From Peromyscus leucopus (Eukaryota; Chordata; Mammalia; Rodentia; Cricetidae), in contig NC_051066.1 of NCBI RefSeq assembly GCF_004664715.2, forward strand, positions 85,108,736 to 85,172,735: a stretch of DNA of 64,000 nucleotides, read 5' to 3'. The notes below the pieces were generated by a model, which was not told the origin of the DNA, did not search any database, and was given only the letters and a program-made list of their open reading frames with translations. Made by a program: the position numbers and the translations under genes. This document shows, piece by piece, positions 33,881 through 46,479 of this stretch (the first letter of the stretch is position 1; each line of letters begins with the position of its first letter).

Positions 33881-35929
33881 AATGTCTGTTTGCTTAAGTC
33901 AAGCCTGTTAAGATCCTCCATATGGAACAGTTAAATTTTTACTATGGCTTGCAGTACGTGTTCTATTCTGTCCTGTGCGTTCTCTTCCAGCCTTATGCAT
34001 TCTTCGTTTATCTCTGTTGCAGTTTCTCCTTCTGCCATTCCAATCGTCCTTTATTTCCCTAGAACACAATGACACCATATCTATGTTCTTTCTTGTGCTT
34101 AGAATTCATTTTCTTTTTTGACTTCATTCTCTCCTGGATCTTTCTCTTCTACAATTGACACATATTTGTAGCAGTATCTTTTAGTGTATTACCTGGGTCA
34201 TTACCTCTTCAGGATGACACCTTCAGAAAGTTTCAAATGCTGATAACAGCTACTGTTACAGCATAGTGCCCACATTTTATAATTGTAAATATATATTGTT
34301 TGTAATTTGTGTAATTTCCCATAAGGAAGTGGATGTTTATTTTCATGAGCCATGTTGTATCTTTTCTGCACAGTAAACAGACTCATGAATGTTTTCACAT
34401 AGTGGGTTCTCAATACATATCTTTCAAATTAATAGTGTACTGAGCTATATCTAAGATGAATATTGGCAATGCTTTCTATTTATTTATTTAGGGAATTTAT
34501 TTATATAGGAAATTAAACCAACAGTTTCATGTATACCATAGTTGTATGCCATACCTTGAATTTTTCTGTTTGAAACCAAAATAAGAACGGGTAAATACTG
34601 GCTAATTTAATTTTTAAATATCAAATTCTATCTGTCAATATCCATATTTAAATTTTTATTCTTTGTGTATGGGAGGAAATAAATTTACAAATCAGAATTG
34701 AATGTTTGGCAAAATATGTAATAGGGATGATCTACTGTGACAATAAAAATAAATACTTCCAGTCTGATTTTAAATGATTCCAGATGTTTCAGTGTGGCAG
34801 GTTTCTGTAAAAGCTTCTTCAACATTACCACTGTCAAAAATAATTTGCTATATGTACAGTTTTAGGATACATTATACCTGAAACATACAAAAGAAAATGG
34901 CATGGGCTTACAACAGCAACTGTGTAAGTCAAATAAGACATAAGACATATGGTTTGGGGAAACAAAATAGTTTTTTTATCCAAATCTGAACATAATAGCA
35001 AAAGCTAAGCTGTTTCTCTTCATGGATGCCACAACTTTGTGATCATTTTATTATTTTATGGAATTTAAATATGTGAATATTTCTTTTCCATAACCATTTT
35101 ACTTCAAATAGCCCAACATCTGTTTGTAGTCTCTTCTCTGACTCGTTAAGTACTCATAAATTTAAGTGGAACAAACTGAGGCAGCATGATGCTCTGCCAT
35201 ACAATTCTTGAATTCTTTTGTGTAGTGAGCAAACACAGAAAATTCTTTTAATCAGGCTACAGTCTAAGAGTAAACACTTGATATTCAGTCATCTAATTGA
35301 CTGGCATTGCCTCTTCCAGCCCTTCTCCCTACACTGCTGCTGATGAAAAGCTGCTAGGAACTTGTCTCATTAGTTGCCTTGGAATTTTGTTTAAATGTTG
35401 ATTATGACTCAGTAGGCACTCAGAGAAGCTACACATCCTATCCTATGTTTCTAACAAGTTCACGGAATTCTTAAGGACTTCTAGTCTGGGGACCTCATTT
35501 TGAGCCATAATGAACTCGAGAGCATAAAGTCCACAGGACCTCACAATATAGGTGAGATGCATTTTCAATAGAGTAATAACTGTTGAACACACTAAACATC
35601 CCTAAATTTTTGCATAGGAGAAGTGAGGTCATGCTCTCTCAGTCTCTGCAGGTGTAATCTTTTCCTTTTCAAATTTGAATACTACTCGTTGGTACCCCTG
35701 ATTCTACAAAAGTTTGAAAGCTTTAGGTTGCCTTTGACTACCATTCTACCTGTTCTGCTATCTCTTATGTTCAATCATCTGGTATAGCATATTGCAAACC
35801 TCTCCCTTTGCCTACCACTCTGTCTTCATATCTTTCTGAGCATTAACAATCATTACCAACACTTATGAATAATCTATAGTATGTTTGGACTTACATCATT
35901 ATGTAATCTAAACCTTAAACTAACTGCAA
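33881..35929. other. Long unannotated, largely repeat-free stretch
   Basis: No recognised SINE, LINE or LTR over about 2 kb. Phrases such as 'ttaatcaggctacagtc' and 'gattatgactcagtaggcac' (35250-35430) give the impression of conserved non-coding DNA, but conservation cannot be judged from one sequence. Confidence 0.35.
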
Positions 35930-36318
35930 AAGAGCTGGAAAAATGGCTTAGTGGGCAAGAGTTCCCATAATTAGAATCTATAGAAAGTTAGAAATAACTG
36001 CACCCCCACCTGCAACTGATGTACTATGGAAAGCAGAAGATCTCTGGGGCTGGCTGGTTGCTAGGCAGCTCCATGTTCAGTGAGAAATTGAGTCTCCAAG
36101 AAAGGAGGACAGTGATAGATTTGGACATGTAACATTCTCTGGCCTTTATGTGTGTACCCCCCCACATGTGTGCATACACCACACATGTGTGCATATACCA
36201 CACACACATACATTATACTCTCACATGTGTACACTCACTCATGAGCACACATATACACAAAAACAGAAAAAAGAAAAAGCCTCTATTTTTCAGGTGCATG
36301 CGCGCATGCACACATGCA

Positions 36319-36320
<2 letters not shown>
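35930..36320 (+). mobile_element. B4/B2-like SINE with CA-rich 3' part
   Basis: 'agagctggaaaaatggctta' head, then 'ctggggctggctggttgctaggcagctcc', 'gttcagtgagaaattgagtctc' and 'cattctctggcctttatgtg', in the order of B4-like composite SINEs. The 3' part is imperfect (CACATG)n sequence. Confidence 0.65.

Positions 36321-36365
<45 letters not shown>
36321..36365. repeat. (CA)n microsatellite, 45 bp
   Basis: Uninterrupted CA run after the CA-rich end of the preceding SINE. The open frames coding His-Thr or Cys-Val repeats here are artefacts of it. Confidence 0.98.
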
Positions 36366-36367
<2 letters not shown>

Positions 36368-36714
36368 AAGAAATAGACTGAGAGCACCAGTGGTTCACTT
36401 ACTACACATCTACTCTCATCATAACTAAATTCTAAGCAGATTGATTACTGCTTGCTATATCTTAACTAGTAGGTAGCCTTTGGTGACTGTAACGATAGTG
36501 TGTACACCAACATGGTCATTTTTGAGTCTATTCCACACTGGAGTTTATGAGCTTGCTTCTCCTTGCTTACTTCTGATGTCTGTATTGCTCACACACATTT
36601 CAGTTGCATTTGAGCTTCTACACCTCACAGGCACAACTTACCTTCTGTCACAAGCTTTCCGCTTCAGTGTCCTAGCAACTCAGTATCTCAGTGCCTTTAG
36701 TGTCTCTTCTCCCT

Positions 36715-36962
36715 TTCTTACCTCCCTCCCCCTCCACTCCATGCTGGGGATTAAACCTAGGGTCTCATACTTGGCAAGCAAATGCCTTACCACTAAGCCA
36801 TCCCAGCCCTCTTTTTACTTTGTATTTTAAAACAAGGTCTCACTAAGTTTCCCAGGCTGACCTTGAACTCACACTGTAGCCCAAATGGGTCTTGAACTTT
36901 AGTCTTTCTGCCTTGGTCTCTTGAGTAGCTAGCATTACGGGCTTACACTATCAAGTCCAGCT
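36715..36962 (-). mobile_element. ID-B1 composite SINE (B4)
   Basis: The ID part on the reverse strand (ctggggattaaacctagggt, ggcaagcaaatgccttaccactaag) is followed by a reverse B1 part (aaacaaggtctcactaagtttcccaggctg... gctagcattacggg). Confidence 0.85.
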
Positions 36963-38384
36963 TGGTACTTTGTCATCATAACAATTAAAATAGTGTTGCA
37001 GAATTAGGGCTAAAATGCCACATGTCATGTTCACATGGAAGATCCTCCAGTTGGGGATTAAACACATTCTTTTGTTTTGTGAATATTAGTACCAGTTAGT
37101 GTATCCTTATGCTGCTTACCGTATAAGAAACAGTAAAGGGTTATCATTTGTTTTCTAGTTGAAGGTCTGAAACTTAAACAGAGTGATATATTAAACCACA
37201 TCTCTATGTCATTATGTTTAATTGTGCTGATGAGGAAGAAATAGGTGTGAAATCTAGCTAAGACATGAACTCAGTAACCTTTCTCTGTTGTGTATTTGCT
37301 CATTCCTTGGCTGTCTCTGGTCCCTGTCCCTGCTTCTGTGTCTCATGTCTGCTTTTGACTCACTGAGTTTAGCCCATTTAGAACTCAATGCTCAGCATCC
37401 TGGATGTAGTTCCTAAGCAGTGTTACAACCAGTTCACTGCTTCGAGCTTGACTTTTGTTGTTGTTATTGTTTTGTTTGTTTTTGCATCATTTTAGGCTTT
37501 AAGTAAAAGACTCAAAAAATTTATTCCTCCAGGAAAATTATTCAATGATTATAATGCTTTTGCTTCCAAATCTGTTTTCTCTTTTTAATCTTACTGGACA
37601 ATAACATATTGTTTTTGAAATATGTATACAATTTGAAATAGCTAATTTGACTAATCAGAATATTAATTTCTTTACACAATTTTCTGTGTCATGAGACTGT
37701 TCAACTCTTATAAAAATTTTCAGTGCAATACTCTGTTAAAATCTAGAGTCACTATAGTATGCAAAACAATGGTTTTTCAAACATGAATGTCACTTGGAAT
37801 AAATGGTCATTTCTAACTGGTCAACCTGTTTTCTTCATATAACCACTGAAAAGAAGTTGACAAGTGTTGCCCAGCTCCACTGAGTGGATTAATTACTCTT
37901 AGAATCTTTTTAAGTAAGGAGTTTGGATGGTTCCCACATGATTTCTCCATGGAAGGCTGAGATGCAGACTACTCAACCTGTATAATTTATGTAGCTGAGG
38001 CTATTTTACTGTTGAGAAGCCAAATTCCTCAGACAGTCTTGCCAAAGAACTATCCTCCTCTCTCTCTCTCTCTTTTTTTTTTTTTCATCTTCAAGGTTTT
38101 CATTCTGACATTTGGGTCCTTTGTTAACAAAACCATGAAATAAATTCTTATTGGTGATAAAATGTATTTTTCTATAAGCAAAGTGTGACTGTTTGAGAGA
38201 AATTATCCTTTCAAATAGTTGATTTTTTTTTTGTCCTTGAAGCGAACTGCCTATATATGCAAAACCCATTACTTAACATTGAGGCAATTAAAATATAATT
38301 CTTTGACTCTAGTGACAAATTATATAATACCCCCAATAAAATGACCTCTCCCTTCTTGGGCCAGTCTTTCTTTCTGTTTTAAAA
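36963..38384. other. Unannotated sequence
   Basis: No confident repeat or exon. It contains a (CT)n/T12 tract at 38059-38085. Confidence 0.4.
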
Positions 38385-38700
38385 AATATTTTTACTTATT
38401 TATTGAAACTTTCATACTTACATATATTGCATTTTGATCATATCTGCCTCTAATCCCCCCTCCAACTTCCTTAGATACCCTAAAACACCCCTTCCTAACT
38501 TCATTTCTTCTTTTCTCTAAAAGAATGAAAAATATGAACATCATATGTATGTCTTCTCTACCTACTAGATTTTAATAATTGTTTTATTTTCTTATATTAT
38601 AATTACATTACTTTTCCCTTTCCTCTTCTCCTTCCAAACCCACCCATTGCATCCTTCCACTTATTCTCTCTTAAATTGGTAATTTATTTTCTTTAAATTT
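38385..38700 (-). mobile_element. Probable L1 3' UTR fragment
   Basis: 'tttattgaaactttcatacttacatatattgc', 'ttttgatcatatctgcctctaatcccc' and the pyrimidine-rich block that follows resemble the reverse strand of an old rodent L1 3' UTR. Edges are approximate. Confidence 0.5.
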
Positions 38701-39567
38701 GATCTCTTTCTCTCTCTATGTATGTTTAATACAATATATAAAAATTAAATATATAGTTACATAAAAATAAAATTTATATAAATTATTTTTAAAATGGTCA
38801 TATGAAGATTAGTTCTGGGAGGCTGGGAATGATATACTCAAATTTTATTTGATAAATTGAGAAGCTAGTTAAAATTAATTTTATATAATAAGTAATTTGT
38901 CAGCATTTTTTACTAGGAAACAAACCTCAAGGGTATAGATAGAGGACTTCTCTAACATCAAGGAGACTTAGAATGTAATGTTAATGGGCTAACATTGGAT
39001 TTTGTCAACTTGATCTAATGCTATCTTTATGGTTACATATTTGTTCAAAGTCTGGGGAAGAATCTGACCTCTGGCAAATTCTATAGCTATTTCTAGTGCC
39101 AATACTTTTGGAAAATACAGGAAATAGCTTCATCTGGAATAACAGGCTCTTGAGTCAGGACACATGTTCAGATTATGAGTGTCAGGAATTGAAGGAGAGG
39201 TAGAGAGAAGTAGGTTGTGGAGTTCGTGGCTTTTCTTGGAATACCTGTTTCTGTGTCATGGAAGAGCAAGACATTTTAAAATTAGAAGCACTACAGAGGG
39301 TGTATCACCATGGCTTTCATGCCCCTTCGATTTCTTCTCATTGTCCCCCTATTGATGCTATGCCATATGTCCATGAATGATTATACCAGAGAACAAGGGA
39401 CAGAATCTGGTGTAATGCTAGAGGTACAATGAAGGCTCTGTAGTATCCTAGCTTTTAAGAACATAGAAATGCTAAAATATGACAATCTATGGTTTATCTA
39501 GGAAGTTATAGTAAATTCAAATGTGTCATATTGGGGGGATAGCTCAGATGAACAACAACAACAAAAT
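38701..39567. other. Unannotated AT-rich sequence
   Basis: Nothing recognised. 'ttttgtcaacttgatctaatgc' near 39000 may belong to an old interspersed repeat. Confidence 0.35.
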
Positions 39568-39593
39568 ACACACACACACACACACACACACAC
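39568..39593. repeat. (AC)n microsatellite
   Basis: 13 AC units. Confidence 0.97.
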
Positions 39594-40151
39594 ATATCTT
39601 ACAGAAGCATGCTAATACTATACTTTCCAATCTCATGATATCAAAGAATGGACAGAGAAATCTTAAGATATTCATATACAACAACTTCATGAGACATGAC
39701 AAAGTAAGAAAAATATAGTATAAAGGAACTTTTGATTGAGTTTGGTTACTATTTGTGAATAACTTGTACAATGGTTTGTAATTTCTAGTTCTGTACTTAC
39801 CATAGCAATCATAATTACATAACAAATAACTGGGCATAAGCAAAAGAAATGAGAATAATGAAGAAGTGTTTCCTGTTAGACCCTCTTAGGTATTTTTACC
39901 ACCTGCCATTTTGTGGCACATCTGTCCCATGAGTACAAATAACTACAGGTAAGTTCTTAGCAAACCTGAAACCATATTATAAACATACTGCTTATATGTA
40001 GTATAATTATATATTAAGTTTATAATAATATACTTAATATAATATAATTAAGTATAATTCCACAAATCTCTCATCTGTTGAAAGTTTTAATTGAATTTTT
40101 ACATGTCAAAAGAATCTCAGTTTTATTTTATAAAAATTAAAGTTTACCTTT

Positions 40152-42135
40152 GGTCATCATTGTAGATTCCTGGGAGTTTCCCTTGTACTAGGTTTCTACC
40201 TGATACTGAAATTGCCACCTCCCTTTACAGTCATCTCCTTCAGTACCCAACCCCAACCTGATACCTCATGTTTCCATCCCCTCCTGCCCCCAGTCCACCC
40301 ACAAAATCTTCTCTTTCTTCTTCTCAGGTGTGTCCCTCTTGAGCTCCCTTTGTTATCTAGCATCTCTGGGTCTGTGGAATGTAGCATAGTTATCCTTTAC
40401 TTTATAGCTAATATCCACTTATAAGTGAGTACATACCATGTTTGTTTTTCTGGGTTTGGGTTAACTCACTCAGGATGATTTTTTTCTAGTTCTATCTATT
40501 TGCCTGCAAATTTCATGATGTCATTACTTTTAAAATCTGAGTAATACTCCATTGTGTAAATATACCACATTTTCTTTATCCATTCTTTGGTTGAGGGACT
40601 TCTAGGTTGTTTCCAGGTTCTGGCTATTACAAATAAAGGTGCTATGAACATAGTTGATTGTCATGAGCTGTCACAGGCCATGATGCAGATATAGCAGAAA
40701 GCAACTGATAACTCAGATGTCAACCTACCAGATGAACAAATCTCTGTTGGAGGAGAAACCCATTCAAGCAAGTCTTATGGAACCACTTACTCTGAACTCT
40801 TGCTCCTGTCTGTAATTTTACATATGCAAAAACAGCTGTGAAATCTCCCCATTACCATGCATTTTCATGTGATATGTATATGTAATCTCATGATTATATC
40901 TCAATCTTATGGGCACATATATCTATGAATGATTAGGAAGATGACTTCTCATTAAGCTGTATAATTTTAATATATAGAATATATACTAGAATATCCTTCA
41001 TAACTAGATCTATTGTTCCACAAGGATTGTGAGACACTTAGAAGCCTGTTTAGTTTCTTTACTCAGGCTAACATAAGAAAATAACAATTTCTCCCTAGGC
41101 TAAGACAAGCTACATGCAATTAACTAATTCTTAACCTTAGAGCAAATTTAAACTAAACTAAATGCATTTACAAATGCCTCATAAGATTAACCTCCACAAA
41201 AATACACAAGGACAATTTGCCAAATGTCTAATTGTAGAATCAAGGTTATTATCACAAAGCAATCTAAGATACTATGCCAGTTCTTCACTGGCTAAAGTCT
41301 CACTGAAAACACAGACCAGCAGTCACTGCCTGGAAAAGTGCCAAGCACCATGTCCCTGCCTATGTGTTGTCATGATGAATGGCTCTGTTCCTTATTGTTT
41401 ACTCAAGGAATGTGCTATGACTTTCAGAGGTAGCTTTTGTAATTTTGCTTATTATTGAAAAAAGCCTACTGTTGAATATGTGTATAGCTGTGTAGAAGAA
41501 AGGAGAACAACAACAACAAAAAAGAATGAAAACTTAGGAGGAGTTGGAATTTAGGAAGAATTAGAGCTGTAGGAGAAAAATAAAAGAGCATGAGCTGAAC
41601 AGTTCATGTATGAATTTATTACAGATAAGAAATATTTCTAAGTCCCTGCTCCTGAGACGAATTCTCTGAGTAACCCTGGATGCAGCACTGAGAGCTGGTC
41701 TTGCAGGCTGCAAAAGTTGAGCAAGTGTCCTTGTGGTATGACTGAGCATCTTTTGGGTACATCCCTAAGAGTGGTATAGCTGGGTCTTGAGGTAGATCAA
41801 TTCCCAAGGAAGACCCAAGCTAAGACTCCTCTTAATATGGATACATAACCTGAACTGGCCATCTATTGTGAGCAGGCAAGACTTCTAGTAGAGAGATTGT
41901 GGAGGGACCAACCCAGCCACATAACTTTTGACCTACTGTCTGTCCTGCCTATGTGCTGGGGTAAGGGTGGTACAGAGATTGTGGGAGTGACCAACCAATG
42001 ACTGGTCTAGCCTAAGACCCATGCCATGGAGTGAACCCACTCCGACACTGTCTGGAGTGCCAGAACCCAGAGGCTGAATGGCCCAGAGACCTAGGATAGA
42101 ACCAAAAACAACTAGAGGAAAAATGTCAATGTAAT
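40152..42135 (+). mobile_element. L1 insertion with 5' inversion, later split by a solo LTR
   Basis: 40152-41809 (excluding 40658-41714) is L1 in minus orientation. It holds the ORF2 C-terminus (41619-41807 minus, with the GIDLPQDPAIPLLG motif; then 40385-40657) and the start of the 3' UTR, to 'ggtcatcattgtagattcctgg' at the left edge. 41812-42135 is L1 in plus orientation and begins (acccaagctaagactcc) at the L1 position where the inverted arm's outer end stops. That join is the signature of twin priming. No poly-A tail is seen at the right, so the 3' edge is uncertain. Confidence 0.75.
40658..41714 (+). mobile_element. 1057-bp solo LTR (class II-like) inside L1
   Basis: The L1 reads 'gctatgaacatagttga' before the block and resumes 'gcaagtgtccttgtggtatg' after it. 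The same L1 at 52450 is continuous across this point, which fixes the insert exactly. The host hexamer agttga is duplicated (40652-40657 and 41715-41720), the class II ERV length. Termini are TTG...CAA(A). The insert has aaaataaaag (AATAAA) near 41577 and no viral genes. Its longest frame (41162-41458, 98 codons) is unremarkable. I do not recognise the family. Confidence 0.8.
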
Positions 42136-42599
42136 GAATGATGCCTAACAACATCATGTTATACTTATATTCTGAGGTACCACATAGTGTGTGAGCACGA
42201 ATCAATTTAGTTTGATTGGCACAAGCTTTCAAGCAGGTTGGACATCATAGACATCCACTAATCTGCTCATGCTTTAACATTTTCTTTCTAATTCACTGCT
42301 TCTAGTCTTTGAACAGAGCCTGCTATATCATCACTGAACAGGGGATCTTACTTCCCCATCCTTCTGAGAGTAGAAGATGCCAGAGTCTGCTAGCAGATGC
42401 CAGGCTTGACAGCTCAGGAGATGGTTAAGTCTAGATGAAGTCTTTTGATGCTATTCAGATGGCCCCAGGTCACATGTGTAGAGACTTCTTGAAAATCAAC
42501 AATTGCTGTCACAAAGACACCCCCAAACTGTGCCCAAAATTCACTGATTAAAGAACAAAAACTCCAAAACAAAGAGAGAACCAAAAAGTTGCTAGAAGA

Positions 42600-43047
42600 G
42601 TGGCTTCCAAAGGAAGTGATACTGCCAAGGAGTTAGGCTCTGGGACACTGCAAAAATTCTAACTTGTAGTTTGTTTCTATTTTGATTCAAGGTCAGACAG
42701 AGAGTCAGAGTTTGTGTTGCTCTCTGAGGCTGCGTAATAGGATGTTTTAGCCAAAGGCATGGTTACCAGGTGTTTAGAGAATTAGGAAAGGGTCTGTACT
42801 TGTGTGTATTTCATACTTTGATCTTGAAGAGGGAGGTCTCTTGCCTCTCCGCTTGCTAGTGTATAAAAAGCCCATTAGGAATAAAACCAAGGCGACTGGG
42901 TATTGACGCAGGGCCCTCTCAAAGCAATTTTGTGTCTTTATCTTTTTTTTTTTTTGTCTACATCTATATTTTTTCCTATCTAGCATTTCTCAATTCCTCA
43001 CTCTCCCCTTTAATGACCCTTCAACAGGTTAGGGCTGGACCCCAACA
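42600..43047 (+). mobile_element. LTR (same family as 11314-11641)
   Basis: Shares with the earlier LTR, in order, 'ggttaccaggtg', 'tataaaaagccc' (42862), 'tattgacgcagggccctctc' and a pyrimidine-rich tail. It ends 'ggaccccaaca' at 43047. The 5' edge is estimated. The preceding 42240-42600 could be internal retroviral sequence but holds no recognisable motif. Confidence 0.55.
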
Positions 43048-43064
43048 CTAGACAGAAATCTTTT

Positions 43065-43150
43065 GAAAAAAATTTAAAAACAAGACAAAACCAACCGACC
43101 AAACAAACAACAACGGCAAAAAAAAAAACAAACAAACAAACAAAAAACAG
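43065..43150. repeat. A-rich / (CAAA)n simple sequence
   Basis: aaacaaacaaac-type imperfect repeats with an A11 run. Confidence 0.9.
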
Positions 43151-43924
43151 CAGCATGGAATTAAATTTAAAGCTCTTTTTGTGTTTGTGTAGATGCTATG
43201 AGAATTTAGAAAGTATGTAGGCAAATAGAAGAAATTGAAGGGTTATGGCTGTCAGCTTAGGATGGACCCTTTCCTACTTGGAATTAGATTAGAAGCACCT
43301 TTGTATGTATATGTTTTCTAGGAGCAGAAAGCTCTCATAAGTTGGAAGCTTAGCTAGGTGGGGTCTTCCCTTGAAGGACATCCTTCCTGTTACTCCAGTG
43401 ATGAGCAGGAGGTCTCTCATTACAAGTAATAATCTTGTTAAAAATGTAGCCCCCTTTAGTGTCTGCCTTGACTAGAACAATTTTGCTCATGTTCTTTTTC
43501 TCTCCAAATTATATATTTTGTGTTTCTTTCTGGCTGACTGATTTGCATAAGATCTATCAATAATAACCATGCCACTGCCTCTGTGTTCCACTGTCTTGAA
43601 ATTTCCTCCACCAAAGAAATCAGTCCATTACATTTAATTTTAACATCAGGCAAGTTCTTAGCCAGAGTCTTTACCAAAATATCATAACAATGGTTTTTAG
43701 TCTAGTTGCTAATAGAGACCTTGTTTCCTTCTGAAACTTTGTCAGCTGGGCTCCGACAGGTCACATTCCTTTCAGCACTAGTATCTTCCAGGGTCCTACT
43801 AAAATGGTTCATTATGTTTTCCTTATAGCATTCAACCACTTATCTAGTCAAAAGTTCCTAAGTCTTCCATAAGACAGTATGTTAGGGTCTTTTTTACAGC
43901 AATTTTCCACTGTCTGATACTTAT
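43151..43924. other. Unannotated sequence
   Basis: No gene or repeat recognised; frames are short. Confidence 0.4.
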
Positions 43925-44280
43925 CTATATTAGAAACATATTTATTTTGCTGTGATAAAACACTCTAATAAAAAACAATTTAAGGAAGGAAGGGTGTAAA
44001 TTTTAGCCTAGGGATTCAGAGGCCTAGAGTCCATAATGATAGGCAGAGCATGACACTAGGCAGGCATGATAGCAGGAAGAAGAAGCTGAGTACTGAAATC
44101 TTCAAACACAGACAAGAGGTAGAGAGTAAACTAGAAGTGGTTGTTGGCTATAACTCTAAAAGCCTGCTCCAGTGACATGGTCCTTTTGTCAACTCTCCAT
44201 GTTCTAAAACTCCCCCAAACAGTACCATTAGTGTGCAAATATATGAGCCTATGGGAGACATTTTATTCGACTGCCACAGT
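43925..44280 (-). mobile_element. URR1-like DNA element, reverse copy
   Basis: 'tttgctgtgataaaacactct' start, 'aatgataggcagagcatgac', 'caggcatgatagcaggaag' and 'gagcctatgggagacatttt' end, the reverse complement order of 5080-5455. Confidence 0.65.
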
Positions 44281-44741
44281 CATGTAATGACAAGTATTAT
44301 GATAAGCCCTTTATAGATATCATTTCTTTTGACTTTGTATAAGTGTATAAAGTATGCCTTATAATACTAAATGAGCCTTAGCTCATTTCACATTCTGAAA
44401 TTATTACAGCCAACTGAACAAGAACTTTTGGGAAAACTTGCAATTAACACCGACACCCAGTTTATTTGTTTCTCTGCTTGGCCCGTCTTTCTTCTGAGTT
44501 TCCTCCTCATTCTTACCCATTACCCAGCACAGGAGTCTCTCAGTGAATGTTTTCCAGCTATTGCTCAACTCTGAACCATTCAACCTATCCTTGTAGTATG
44601 TTCATTTTGCCTTTTCTCAACTCAATTTCCACACATTATGCTCTTTTGTATAAATGAAATGTATAACAAAATGGGCCACCAATATGGTATCATACAAGGA
44701 ATGATCCCTGCTCTGAAATCCTTCTGTGTGTCAATCATTCA
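44281..44741. other. Unannotated sequence, possible MIR/L2 traces
   Basis: Weak MIR- or L2-like phrases only (cattacccagcacaggagtctctcagtgaatg near 44517). No gene. Confidence 0.35.
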
Positions 44742-44757
44742 GGTGATACCATTTTTA

Positions 44758-44945
44758 TTTATTGATTTATTCATTTATTGATTTATTTATTGTTTTTTTT
44801 TTTTTCAGGACAGGGTTTCTCTATGTAGCTTTGCGCCTCTCCTGGAACTTACTCTGTAGCCCAGGCTGGCATCGAACTCACAGAGATCTGTCTGCCTCTG
44901 CCTCCCAAGTGCTGGGATTAAAGGTGTGCGCCACCACCGCCCAGC
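44758..44945 (-). mobile_element. B1 SINE with (TTTATTGA)n-like tail
   Basis: Reverse B1 (ggacagggtttctctatgtagctttgcgcctctcc... gcgccaccaccgcccagc) preceded by T14 and ATTTATTGA-type repeats that represent its expanded tail. 'aggtgataccattttt' before (44742-44757) and 'aggtgctatcattttt' after (44946-44961) form a slightly mutated 16-bp target-site duplication. Confidence 0.95.
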
Positions 44946-44994
44946 AGGTGCTATCATTTTTTAAAGATTAATTTTATTTTAAATTATGTGTCTC

Positions 44995-45155
44995 TTATTT
45001 GGGTATGTACATGTGAGTGCAGTGCCTACAAAGGCCAAAAGAGGGCTTAAGATTCCCCTGAGCTGGAATTACATACAGGTGGTTATGAGCTACTTGATAT
45101 GGTTGTTGGGAATTGAACTCATGTCCTCTGGAAGAGCAGTAAGTGAGCTTATAAA
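44995..45155 (-). mobile_element. B3/B2 SINE
   Basis: 'ctacaaaggccaaaagaggg', 'gctggaattacatacaggtggttatgagct', 'ttgggaattgaactcatgtcctctggaagagcagtaag', a typical reverse-strand B3/B2 body and head. Confidence 0.85.
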
Positions 45156-45269
45156 ATGGCATTAGATTTACATGTTCTTATATCCTCACTAAGGCTTGAT
45201 GTTACACATTTTTAAAAAATCTTGTCAATTTTATGGAGTAAACAATTTTTTATAGTATAATTTGTACAT

Positions 45270-45650
45270 TTTAAAATTTTTTTATTTAATTTTTTTCTTT
45301 CTTTTTTACATACCAACCCCTTTCCCCTCTCTTTCCTCTTCTCCTGCCTCCCCCACTTTCCCTCATTCCACCCCCTCCCCTCCTCATAGAGGGTAAGGCC
45401 TCCCTTGGGTAGTCAACAAAGGCTGGAATACCAAGTTGGGGCTGGACCTAACCCCACCCCACCCCCACACCCCATCAAAGCTGAGTAAGGCATCATACCA
45501 TAGGGAATGGGCTCTAAAAAGCCAGTTCTTGTACCCAGGATAAGTTCTGGTCCCATTGCCAGGGACCCACAAACATATCAAGTCACACAATTTTCACCTA
45601 CATTCAGAGGGCCTAGTGTGGTCCCATGCAAACTCTCCAGCTGCACTTTT
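45270..45650 (-). mobile_element. 5'-truncated L1 3' UTR (Lx-like)
   Basis: T-rich start, 'cctcatagagggtaaggcctcccttgggtagtcaacaaaggctgg', 'gtcccattgccagggacccac' and 'gtggtcccatgcaaactctcc' match the reverse strand of rodent L1 3' UTRs and the copies at 58335-59330. Only the last about 380 bp are present. Confidence 0.85.
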
Positions 45651-45689
45651 TTTAAAACTGAGGTTGAAATTTAAAAATTAATTCTGCAT

Positions 45690-45870
45690 TTATTTTTTTA
45701 TTTAGTGTACATGAGTTCATGCATACTTGTATGTGCTCTTGCTGTAATGTAGAGGTCAATGGACACCATGCTGAATCGATGTTCTTCTATCAAGTAGACA
45801 CTGGGGACTGAACTCAGGTAATTTTATTCATGGGAAAACACTTTTACTCACTGAGCAATTTATTTGAGAA
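45690..45870 (-). mobile_element. B3-like SINE
   Basis: 'tgtagaggtcaatggacacc' and 'gacactggggactgaactcagg' with 'ttttactcactgagcaa' at the end: reverse B3 order. Confidence 0.7.
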
Positions 45871-46479
45871 CTTTTAGTAGAGCAATTTGCCTGGTGGTAT
45901 TACTCTTTCTCTACTAGGGCATTTTTATATGGACATAATGTATTTATTCACTAAATGCATTAATCTCTCATGATCAAATTAAACAATTTGTGTTTTACCA
46001 TTTTCCTTTAATTATTCCCAATTCTAGTTTTAAGACGTTTATATTTACAAAGGAGCTGTGTCTCCATCTCCTCTACACATGGATTCTCATTCCTTTTGTA
46101 ACTACAAAGCAAAGGTGAAAAGGGAGGAGCTAAAGTTTTATTAAACAGATAGAGAAGAAATCATTTAGATTTAATTCTTTTTCTGTTAGTGTCTTTCTAC
46201 TCCCAAGCTCCATTCAGGATTCCAACTTGCATCTGTGTTTCATAATTCCTCAATTGCCCCTGTCTTTCCTGACTTTTGACATTTGATATTCTTTACTTTT
46301 CAATGTGTCTTTTTGAGATCATTAAGTCTTACAATATTTTGTGTCAAACATATCAAAATTTCCATTATGTTTTCTCTATTTGGTGTTTAGATCCCATTAG
46401 ACCAAACACTTGGAAAGTAATATCCTGTTGCAGATAATAGTAACACTGGGTGTTGTCTTATGGTGGCTGTTTGTGTTTG

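Noticed and set aside
36321..36365. Tandem array considered as CRISPR-like or satellite
   Set aside because: It is a plain dinucleotide microsatellite; no spaced repeats of CRISPR type occur anywhere in the window.
36148..36428. His-Thr repeat and Cys-Val repeat proteins
   Set aside because: They are translations of a (CA)n microsatellite and CA-rich SINE end.
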